NCBI GenBank assembly: GCA_026413225.1
Contig: CM048552.1
Span: forward strand, 24,169,001 to 24,233,000
Origin: Otis tarda
Taxonomy: Eukaryota > Chordata > Aves > Otidiformes > Otididae
Reading direction: 5' to 3'
DNA length: 64,000 nt
Positions 48,001-57,290 of the stretch are shown here, in pieces. A program made the position numbers and the translations under genes. Each line of letters opens with the position of its first letter. Positions within the stretch are counted from its first letter, which is position 1. Below the pieces are notes generated by a model that ran no database searches, was not told the origin of the DNA, and saw only the letters and a list, made by a program, of their open reading frames with translations.

Positions 48001-49501
48001 TAGTGGAATCTTAGGCACTGACTCAGAGGTAGACAACCAAAATATAGACACCTAAAAATCTGAAGCTGAATCCTGCCCAGTAGTAACAGAGTCATAACAA
48101 TTTTCTCTGTCAGCTAGAGTGAAGAGCAAAGACTTATCTCCATCTATATATTTTCACTCAAGCATAAAGAGAGGAACAGATTGATAATAAAGGTTTTCTC
48201 TTTAAAGCAGAGGCATTTAATTCATGTTCCTTGTGAAACTGAAAGGTAACTCTAGTTGAGATACAGGAATGAATTATAGTGACATAGCTTTAGCCTCACT
48301 TATTAGGAAAAATGCAGAGAATAAGGGCAAATGTGTGGAATCAGAAATGGGTATCTGAAGCATACATGACTGCAAACAAGTCAGACTTCTATTTCTTTGG
48401 AAAATTATGCTGCTTGTTGCCCTGTTTGTCCACATTAAAGTGATTACAACGTACAAATTAAATATACATCTTGATTGCAACCCTTTCTAAGTTTCTGTTA
48501 AATATCACTGAGACTTCAGATATATATATCACTTAGACAATGACTTGTGATGATAAAGTTATAGTATGGTTATATACTTTAAACCATTGCAGCATATGCT
48601 GCCAGATGCCAGAGAAATATTCATTAATGAGAAAATTAGCGTGGAAATATTGCATCACTAAATGTTTCTGTAAACTTGACTGAAATGATGACTCTCTTGC
48701 ATATTTTGAAATCTCGACTTTAAAAATATAAACATATAAGTATATATTGATGTCTAACAGTAAAGAAAAATTAAGAATATCTTGCTTCTATGTGAAGCAC
48801 ACCTACTGCAAGGTGAGAACTCCCTTGTGGTTGCCATATAAGGCCAATTCTTACAACAATGAAAACACTATAGCTCCATTGATGTCAACAGATCTTCACA
48901 AATTTCTTTCTGCTTTGAATGTGGTCCACGTACTGAGTAGTAGGTGACTTGAATCCAGTCATAACTGGACTTTGTAAATTTGGGGGTTTTATTTTGAGGA
49001 AGTTTGTCTAGTTTCTTGTTTCTGTTAGGTAGATTCAGGTTTATCCTCCATGATAAAAATTATGCCTGATGTCTGCCCATACATTTAATTGATAGAGATC
49101 TTTTTTTCATTTTCTAGAAACACTTTTTCAACTTGAAAGGAATTCAACAGCTTCAAAATTTCATATACTTTCAATATATTTTACTGTATTAAATATTAAA
49201 CATGATAAATTTAGACATCTTTCTCAGCATTGGACAGCCTGGAAGTGCTTATTTTGAAATATGGAAGGATTTGAAAGAAGTAGAAATTGCATGAATGGCC
49301 ATCATGAAAAACAGATTTTAATAATGGCCAGCACATGACATTTCTATTAAGATCGGCCCTCAAAGTACTGTAAGTAAATCCCTTTCCAAATGAAATCAAT
49401 TTACTCTGATTTCCACACAAAACAATCAATATGTCCTTAAGGTTTTATGTCAGTATCATGATATAAAGGTAAATTGAGTAATCTGTGGTTTGGGCTTGTG
49501 A

Positions 49502-49519
49502 TTTTTTTTTTTTTTTTTG
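49502..49519. repeat. Poly(T) run
   Basis: About 17 consecutive T bases follow GTGATTT. Not obviously a retrotransposon tail because no SINE or LINE body adjoins it. Confidence 0.85.
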
Positions 49520-49963
49520 CGATTCTTCAAATAACTTTCTAAAAATGCCTGATTGTTGAAAAAACTGTTATAGATCATGCTTAGAGCATTCCTCTAGCTA
49601 ACAGAACTAAATAAAACGGAGACTCCCAAGGCCAAAATAGTGTGTAACATGTACTGCAGTTTGTGGACTGATTCTTATTTCAGTTTGGATTTTTTTTTTC
49701 TTACCCTAAAGATTATTTAAGACAAGTTACAGAAATAAGGACCAGAATCCAAAGTTCAGAGGAGTACTTTTACAACTGAGTTACAAATTTGGACTATGCA
49801 CTCTCTTTCTCACTGAAACTTTAATATTTTCTGACCCTTGGTATTGTTTCAAAAGCAATTAAATATGTTGCAAACAAAAAAAAATGCTTTGTTATTCTTT
49901 TGAGGTAGATGGCATGTCCATTCTTCAGCGAGATTTCTACAGGCAGGGTCTATACAGGTAGTT

Positions 49964-49968
49964 TCTGC
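49964..49968. repeat. Target-site duplication, left (TCTGC)
   Basis: TCTGC lies directly before the LTR start at 49969 and matches 50295-50299. Confidence 0.83.
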
Positions 49969-50026
49969 TGTTACAGGAAAAAAAAACCCCAGAATATATT
50001 TGAGATCCGGTCAGAAACAGAAGCAG

Positions 50027-50032
50027 TTTATT
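50027..50032 (-). promoter_or_regulatory. LTR polyadenylation signal AATAAA
   Basis: AATAAA on the minus strand lies about 58 bp before the LTR 3' end. Confidence 0.6.
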
Positions 50033-50120
50033 ACTACAGATGTAGGAGAAAATACAAAGCAGCAGCAGTTTGGCAGGTTCTGCTGATATGGACTCCGCCT
50101 AAATAGGGGAGTTACAGAGC

Positions 50121-50127
50121 TTATATA
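50121..50127 (-). promoter_or_regulatory. LTR TATA box
   Basis: TATATAA on the minus strand lies about 170 bp into the 326-bp LTR and about 95 bp ahead of its AATAAA. The spacing supports it as the core promoter of the LTR. Confidence 0.6.
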
Positions 50128-50294
50128 CCTTTAAGCTGTACAAACTGTTCTTCACCAAAACTGTGTCACATAAGTAGAACTATGGCAAATAACAACATAA
50201 ATTGTAATGCTTCAAGTAAGAAGGCTCTAGATAATACATTCTTTTACAATTCACTCCTTTGCTAATTAAATTGTATTGACTGGTGAAACCATCA

Positions 50295-50299
50295 TCTGC
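50295..50299. repeat. Target-site duplication, right (TCTGC)
   Basis: This second copy of TCTGC fixes the LTR boundary at 50294. Confidence 0.83.
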
Positions 50300-52464
50300 A
50301 AATATTTCTTAACTAGTTATAACATATTAACTATTTTGCTTCCAAAATTGGAATCTTTTACGGTTGGCAAACCTCTTCAGAGGACTTATAATGTCTGTGG
50401 CAGACCTTCTCTGACCACTCCTGCTGGATCAGTACTGAGAGCCAGGGAGAGCCAGTACTGAGCCAGGGAGATCTGGCCGTGTCCAGAAGCCAAACTGTAA
50501 GTGGCTAAGGAGATTTAAATACAAACAAGTACCTAATGAGAATGTTGATCCCTGTGTTTGAGAAACATTTAGCTGAGGTGTTAATGAATTGCAATTAACT
50601 GGTATGTCAATTCCACCAGTCATTCTTTAAACACCTAAGTCAGCTCTTTTCCATATTTTGCCTTTAGTGACAAACTGACTCCAAACCCAGTTAAATTCAC
50701 CTTCTAAGGTCTGCAGTGGCTTCCACAATTGCAGAAGGGTGTTTTGACAAATGGTTGTAGCTTGAGGGGAGGTTGTAGAAAGTCAACTTTCTTCTCCAAA
50801 GCAGACTGGGATTCCATTTAAGGCAACAACGGCTTATTTAAATTCCACTCCATGCCTGTTAAATGACCTTTTCTGGCAGGGCTACTCTGGACTCAGGAGA
50901 CAGCCTAAAAAGAGATATATCCTGCATTTCCCTGCATCAGCCAAGCTAGACTGATATTCTCACTTTTCTTTTTATTCCAGATACTTAGGTCTTACATTAG
51001 TACCTTTGGAACAACTGAAGAAAATGGTGCTGAAATGAAAGTGATTTCCAAGTATCACATGTGAATGGCAGAATTTCAAGCACTAATATAGAAAGAATTA
51101 TTATTTCTCTGCACTTCAAAGTTAAGAAAATGCACAGCAAAATGCAAAGTTCTCTTTCAAGCCTTAGCTACAGAAGAGCTACAGTAGGACAACACAGAAG
51201 CACACATTCCTCTCTTTTTTTTTCTTAAAAAAAAAACAATAATAATCTCTTCTGATAAATGCCAAGAAATAAGAGCTTTTTCTATAACCAATACACACAA
51301 GGTTAGAAGTGTCTGGAAGTTTATTACTAACTTGCTGATGAAGGTGAAAAGAATACATCAACCATGTTGTGATGAAGTAACTCTTTGGCTTGCACCAGAA
51401 AAAAAAATAGATTTGGACATTAAGTGTGTCTTTTCCGTTAGAAAACTCCTGTGCTCCATCTGAGAATTGATCTGTGAATGACATCTCTGCACCCGTCAGA
51501 TGAAGATGTGCAAGAACTAAAAAAATACAATGCAAAAATAACCCATAAGTTTCTCTGATTCTAATAAGCTACTTTGAAAAATACAGGTTAATTGTTCTCA
51601 CCCTTAATCAACTTCCCAACATGCCCTATAGCAGAGGGGGCCTGTAGATAGGCCCAGTGACAAGCCACAAAATTGTTTCTGACCAAGTTGTCTTATTTAC
51701 TTGTTCCACTCTGCCCATGCATGAGAATCATTGCAAAGAGTGTCTAGAAATTGACTATGATACACTATGCTGTTGCACTGGGATATTGTGTTCAAACAAA
51801 TGAAAATAATTTACATTTCCATGCCTTACAGTTCTGATCTATGAATGAGATACCTATGTGTATCGGCAGCATCAATCAAATTAAATAATTTTGATGTACT
51901 TCATAACTAAACATACATTACCATATCATCTAGGGATAATCTCACCAATGTGCTGCCATATTCAGTATGGCACAGCTTCCCATGAGAACAGTAAAAATTT
52001 GACCAAAAGCAGCAGACGATTCACATACACTTTAAAAAAATTACTGTAACAAAATTATCTTTTTAAAGTGGAATGCATAGTCAAAGACTGACTGCACTTA
52101 CTTTGCTAGCGTTGATAATTTACATTGACATACAGTAAATATGAATCAGTATACACAAGTGGAACTGAAATTAAACTAAATCAGGACTTAAGAGGAACCA
52201 ATGATTTCTCTATGCTTCAAGCTTTAAGTTTGCATTAAAAAAGAACTGAAATGATACTGAACTCTTATCCCACCAAAATAATGCCTTTTGATGTATACAT
52301 TTCCAAATCCAAAATAACTCAAAATCTTTGGAAACTTGAGCATTGGGAATGGCATCCATTTTGGGTACTGACAAGGAAAAACAGACAGGGCTAGAAATAA
52401 GCATATGAGAGGTTCACTGTGCTAAATGGGAATGCTAAAAAAAAAAAAAGAAAATGAGAATTTT
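50300..52464. other. Non-coding stretch
   Basis: A tandem duplication lies at 50430-50470. The 118-codon open frame at 51179-51535 (-) has no recognisable domain and ends in a low-complexity Phe/Lys-rich section from A/T runs; I do not call it a gene. An A-run at 52436-52449 precedes the CR1. Confidence 0.6.
50430..50470. repeat. Two-copy 21-bp imperfect tandem duplication
   Basis: CAGTACTGAGAGCCAGGGAGA is followed by GCCAGTACTGAGCCAGGGAGA. The two share CAGTACTGAG and GCCAGGGAGA with a 2-base shift. Confidence 0.75.
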
Positions 52465-52602
52465 CTGGAAGCTCAAGAGCAGTCCATCCCAAAGAGCTGA
52501 AAGTCAAGCAATTATGTCAGGAGGCCTGCATGGATGAACAAGGAGCTCCTGGCAAAACTCAGATACAAAAAATAATCATACAGAAGGTGGAAGCATGGAC
52601 AT
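52465..52602 (+). mobile_element. Old CR1, 5' portion before the LTR insertion
   Basis: The stretch with GGCCTGCATGGATGAACAAGGAGCTCCTGGC and CAGAAGGTGGAAGCATGGAC corresponds to the inter-domain part of CR1 ORF2, upstream of the reverse-transcriptase core. It stops at 52602 where an LTR is inserted, and resumes in register after 53743. It is degenerate with no open frame. Confidence 0.8.
52598..52602. repeat. Target-site duplication, left (GACAT)
   Basis: GACAT of the CR1 host sequence lies directly before the LTR and is repeated at 53744-53748. Confidence 0.87.
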
Positions 52603-53743
52603 TGTCATAGTTTAGCCCCGATCGGGACCAGACTATACAGTCTTTCTCTCACTCCCTCCACCCTCCGAGAGAACAGGGAGAGAGAATATAAGAAACAAGG
52701 CTCAAGGTTTGAGATAAGGACAGGGAGAAATCCTTAAAGTTACCATTATGGGCAAAACAGACTCGACTTGGGGAAAACTATTCATTTATTACTACAAACA
52801 GCAGGATAATAAGACGGAGAACAAGATAACCTCCCCCCATCCCTCCCTCTTCCTGGGCTTAACATTATCTCTACCACTTTCCCCCTGCCCTGAGTGGCAT
52901 AGTGGGGAACAGGGAATGGGGGTCACAGTCAGTTCATCACACTTTGCTTTATGCCGCTGCTTCCTTGTTGGGGGAAGAACTCCTCACATTCTTCCCCTGC
53001 TGCAGCATGGGGTCCCTCCCACGGTCCACAGTCCTTCATGAAACTGCTCTGGCATGGGTCATTTCTTCCATGGGGTGCAGTCCCTCCAGAACGGCTGCCC
53101 CAGCGGGCCCTCCATGGGCCACAGCCTCCTTCAGGCATCTGCCTGGCCCAGTGTGGGGTCCTCCACAGGCTGCAGGTGCATCTCTGCTCCTCCGTGGACC
53201 TCCACGGGCTGTAGGGGAACAGCCTGCCTCACCATGGTCTTCACCACCAGCTGCAGGGGAATCTCTGCCAGGAGCCACATTACTCCTTTCCCTCCTTCTT
53301 CACTGACCTTGGCATCTGCAGCCGTTCCTCTCACAGGAAATTCTTCACAACAGGCAGGCAGACGCCTCTTCACATTTCATTTCCTCTCCACTTCTTGCAG
53401 ACAGGCCAGGCCAAGTCGGGCCCAGACGGCTGCCCAGAAGGAGGCCAGAGGGTGAGGCCCACAAGGCCCAGAAGGCTTCCACTTCCCTCTCTGCCCCTGC
53501 TCAGTGTCTCCACATCTTCTTTCTTTTTTTTTCTTTTTGTCTCTGTTTTCCACCTTCTTAAATACGTTATTGCAGAGGCTTTATCATGGAACATTCTGCT
53601 ACCAATCGGCTCGGCCTTGGCCAGCAGCGGGTCCGCCCTAGGCCCAGCTGAGTCCACCGAACAAAGGGGAGCGACTTCTAGCAGTTTCCTACAGAAGCTG
53701 CGCCCGTGGGCCCCTCTCCTCCTCCCCAAATAAAAACAGAGCA
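52603..53743 (-). mobile_element. Solo LTR (1.14 kb) nested in CR1; inverted copy of 4674-5827
   Basis: On the + strand it starts TGTCATAGTTTAGCCCC and ends AAATAAAAACAGAGCA, so in its own orientation it is TGCTCTG...CTATGACA. GACAT flanks it on both sides (52598-52602 and 53744-53748). It matches the LTR at 4674-5827 along its length. In the 150 bp before the TATA-like box I count by eye about one difference in nine bases. AATAAA lies on the minus strand at 52785-52790 and the TATA-like box at 53557-53564. There is no internal viral sequence. Open frames here, for example 52902-53306 (+), are antisense GC-rich artefacts that also occur in the other copy. Confidence 0.9.
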
Positions 53744-53748
53744 GACAT
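53744..53748. repeat. Target-site duplication, right (GACAT)
   Basis: GACAT follows the LTR end. Removing one copy plus the LTR restores a continuous CR1 sequence. Confidence 0.87.
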
Positions 53749-55278
53749 GTAACCTGGGAGGAATACAGGCACAGTCCAATCATGCAGGGATGTGATGAGG
53801 AAAGTCAAAGCAAGGAATACTTACCTTTGGCAGAAGAGAATGGAGCAAAGTGGACATACATAACTCCATAGGTCCTGACAAGATGCATACATGAGTGCTA
53901 AGGGAGATGGCCAATGTCATTCTGAAGCCATTCTTGATTACCTTTGAACAATCATGGTGATTGGGAGAGGTGCCTAAGAACTGTAGGAAGGCAAATATCA
54001 CTTCTGTCTTCAAAAACGGGAGGAAGGAAGACCAGAGGAACTACAGGCTGGTCAGCCTCACTTTGATTCCGGGGAAGGTTATGGAGCAGTGAATCCTGGA
54101 AAACATTTCCACACACATGAAGAAAAGAAGGTGATCAGAAGTGGTCAGCATGGATTCACAAAAAGGGAAATCATACTTCCCCAACCTGATAACCTTCTAT
54201 GATGAAATTACTGGCTTGGTAGATGAGAAGAGAGCAATGGGTATTTTGTACCTTGTCTTCAGTAGAGCTTTCGACACTGTCTCCCATACCATCCTCATAG
54301 GCAAGCTGTAGAAGCATGGGCTGAGTGAGCAGACAGTGAGGTAGACTGAAAACTGGTTGAAAACCAAGCCCAGAGGGTGGCAATCAGTGGTATCATGACT
54401 GGCTGGAGGCCAGTAACTAGCAGTGTACCCCAGGGATCAATACTGGGTCCAGTCCTGTTCAAGATCTTCATCAATGATCAGGGTGATTGGGCAGAGTGTT
54501 ACTCTCGGTAAGTTTGATGATGACACAAAACTGGGAGGAGCAGCTAATACACCAGAGGGTTGTGCTGCTATCCAGAGGGACCTCCACAGGCTGAAGCAAC
54601 GGGCTGACAGGAATCCCATGCCATTCAGCGCAAGGAACTGCAAAGTCCTGCCCTTTAGGATCAAAACCACCATGCACCAGTGTATGCTGCAGGCCACCCA
54701 GATGGAAGGTGGTGCTGGGAGGTGATCCTTCCCCTCTACTCAGCACTGATGAGGCCACACCTGGAATGCTGTGCCCAGTTCTGGCCTCCTCAATACAAAA
54801 GAGACACGGAGCTACTTGAGAGAGTCCAGTGAAGGGCAACTAAGATGGCTAAGGGACTGGAGCATCTCACATATGAGGAAAGGCTGACGAGAGGCTGAGA
54901 GAGCTGGAACTGTATAGCCTAGAGAAAAGAAGGCTAAGAGGGGAACTTATTAATGTATATAAATACCTGAAGGGAGGGTGCAAAGAGGACAGAGGCAGGC
55001 ACTTTTTAGTGGTGCACAGTGACAGGACCAGAGGCAATGGGTACAAGTTCCCTCTGAACATCAGGAAACACTTTTTTACTGTGAGAGCAACCTCTCAGGT
55101 TGGTCAGAGTTGCACAGGTTGCTCAGAGGTTGTGGGGTCTTTGTCCTCAGAGGTATTAAAAAGCTGTCAAGACAAAGTCCTGGAATTCCGATCTAGGTGG
55201 CCCTGTTTGACCAGGTGGACAGACCAGGTGATCTCCAGAGGTCCTCTCCAACCTCCACCGTTCTGTGAATCTGGAATT
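53749..55278 (+). mobile_element. Old CR1, main body after the LTR insertion
   Basis: It continues the CR1 begun at 52465, in register. It contains GAGGAACTACAGGCTGGTCAGC and GGATTCACAAAAAGGGAAATC, then the reverse-transcriptase core. The YLDL-type motif reads Tyr-Leu-Val, so the first catalytic Asp is lost (about 54250), while the Asp-Asp of the FADD-like box survives in GATGATGACAC (about 54517). A deletion removes part of the thumb at about 54700. The ORF2 end and a 3'UTR of the ACCAGGTGATCTCCAGAGGTCC type follow, ending at GTTCTGTGAATCTGGAAT. Frames are broken by several stops and shifts; the longest pieces are 54423-54725 and 55009-55392 (the latter runs into flank). This is the longest CR1 in the window (about 1.67 kb without the LTR) and, from its divergence, older than the 21139 copy. 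Confidence 0.9.
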
Positions 55279-57050
55279 GGAGATGCAAACATAAACATTT
55301 GCAATTATAGCTGTATCTATCGTATTCTTTTTAATTTTTCCCCTAAGGGCAGCCCTGATGTTGCACCACAGTATTGCATGACAAGAACTTAAACACGGCT
55401 CAGAGCATCAAATGTCTGCTTTAATCAATTTAGACCATTCCAGAAAAAAAAATCTACATTGAACTAATATCATTTAACTTGGACAAACAAAAGGCTTAAC
55501 CCACACTGTTGGATTTTTTACTGCACTTCCAAGGAATTAATACACTGAGATTCTATCATATTGTCTTTTGACGACACAATTTAGAGCACAACAGACAAAT
55601 ACATAGCAATATTGGAAAAAAAATTCAGAAAAAAAAATGCCCAACACAGTCACTGAACAGAAACAATGCTATAATTTGAAAAGATGTTTTGAGGACCAAC
55701 AGTTTGCTGTTCAATGAGAAAAGGAAAAATGGCTTTATACATCAAAAACTTAAGGGTAGGCAGGAAAAAAACACTTCTACATGGTCTTGGACCAGTAGTG
55801 ACAAACAGGGCTTTGTTGTCATTCTTTCAGTGTGATCACCATCGCATACATGAGCAGGTATTTGTTGCATAAATTTACCTTTTGTCTTGCAAAAGGATAC
55901 AATGTTTTATAACCTTTACTGTGGTAGGTACTGCTTAAACAACACCTTTCCTCCTTCCACTGAACACAGTGAACATGAGGAAAACCACAAAAATTTTGGC
56001 AGGTAGATTGAATTATTTGAGGCATATAAACAAAAGATTGCTAAGAAAAGCCAATTGCTATTGTTGTTCAATATATCAAATGAAGAATTGATAAAAATTG
56101 TATAACATTATTTTTGTGTATAATCAATTCTCCTATCTATGTAACATAGGTTTTAGAGGTGAGAGGTGCAGCAATTAAAATAGATAAAATTTAAATAGAT
56201 ATATCCATGGACTTACTCAAAGTGAGGGAACAGGAGAGGTGATAAAATTGAATAAATTATGTTTTGCAGTTGTGGGTCTTTTCCAATTTTTCCTGATTTA
56301 ACTGTCAGTTTGACGAACAAATACTTATTCATTAAGATTTTATGTCCCATTTGAATCCTGTTGGTATTTCATTTTTGGGTGAGCTAGGGTACTACAAGGA
56401 GTTTCAGACAGGATTGTCAGATTACTATCTTAAGAATTGGTATGTGCTACATCTGAGTTTAGATAATTGGGACCTTAACAAAGTACATCAGTAGTAGAAA
56501 GCTAGCTATCACATTGCTAGCTGACTGCTCTGTTCCTTCAGCTTCAGATATAGCTGCAGAAGGCCAGGTTTCACTGCTGTAAGTGCAGAATTCTCTCATT
56601 AACTTTGACTGGGTTATTTCAGGAGTGCCAGTCTTGAGCAAAGAAATAAATATCTAGGCATATGAAGATTTGTTCATTTTACTGTCTCATTTAAAAATGC
56701 TAACTATTATCATACCATCACAAAATGCAATCAGAGATACCTGCCTATTCTGTTGTACAGATTAATCAGTCTCAGTTGGATAAGTAAACGTCAGCAAATA
56801 TCAAAGTACTCAGGGTATTGCACCATAAATTCTGCCCAAAAATTGTTTCTAAAAAAAGTATTTTTTCCATAATTTGTCATTAGTTTGGCTTTTGAAACAA
56901 ATTGTTCAGAGATCCTAAATCACTATCAAAATAGGGATTAGATCTATCTAATTAATCCAAGAAGATTTACAAACTCTAAAGGTTTGATTTCAAGTGCTTT
57001 TTTTTTAAAAAAAAAAAGTAATACACATAAGGCTTGCCAAATGCAGCGTG
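55279..57050. other. Non-coding AT-rich stretch
   Basis: No gene or classifiable element. Poly(A) at 55444 and 55617-55638 and a T/A junction run at 57000-57016 are simple sequence. Nothing else seen. Confidence 0.65.
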
Positions 57051-57290
57051 TGTCAGGGCCCTGAAGACACTACTGACCATACTGGCCTTGCCCAGTCTCA
57101 CCTGGGCCTCCTCCCACCCTGCCCATGGCCCAGGATCCATTTTAGCCCCAACCCAGGGCCATCAGTCCCTCACCATGGACTCACCTAGAGATGGAGGCTA
57201 GGGCTTCCCCCAGCTACCTTCCAGTTGCCCTGCTCCCTGAGCACCCTGGGGATCACTTGCCACTCCTGGTGCCCCAGCAGCACCCTGACA
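57051..57290 (-). repeat. GC-rich dispersed repeat, copy 3 of 3
   Basis: On the + strand it starts TGTCAGGGCCCTGA and ends CACCCTGACA, so its ends are inverted copies (TGTCAGGG / CCCTGACA). Reversed, it matches copy 1 (17497-17769): TGGTGAGGGACTGAT-GCC against TGGTGAGGGGCTGAT-GCC, ATGGATCCTGGGCC against TGGGGTCCTGGGCC, and the CAGGGAGCAGGGCAAC block. It is the shortest copy at 240 bp. Its short flank word AATGCAG occurs on both sides (57040-57046 and 57303-57309) but not directly at the ends, so I do not treat it as a proven TSD. No coding frame. Confidence 0.7.

Larger units (their letters stand above)
43711..49963. other. Non-coding AT-rich stretch
   Basis: A possible CR1 tail stub occurs at about 44429-44456 and a possible old CR1 piece at 44965-45070. 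A 20-base-scale poly(T) lies at 49502-49519. Otherwise nothing coding is recognised. The stretch 47800-48060 may share words with 11590-11960 (TAGACACCTAAAAATC against a reversed form) but too weakly to call. Confidence 0.6.
49969..50294 (-). mobile_element. Solo LTR, 326 bp
   Basis: On the + strand it starts TGTTACAGG and ends GAAACCATCA, so in its own orientation it runs TGATGGTTTC...CCTGTAACA. TCTGC is repeated exactly on both sides (49964-49968 and 50295-50299). In LTR orientation it has TATATAA (+ strand 50121-50127) followed about 95 bp later by AATAAA (TTTATT at 50027-50032), giving a compact U3-R-U5. No PBS or internal sequence adjoins it. It is unrelated in sequence to the other LTRs in the window. 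The 5-bp TSD again favours an ERVL-like origin. Confidence 0.85.

Noticed and set aside
51179-51535. 118-codon minus-strand open frame
   Set aside because: It has no domain, ends in A/T-run-encoded Phe/Lys, and lacks any exon or promoter context.
52902-53455. 133-134-codon plus-strand open frames
   Set aside because: These are antisense frames in the second copy of the same LTR; they are not a gene.
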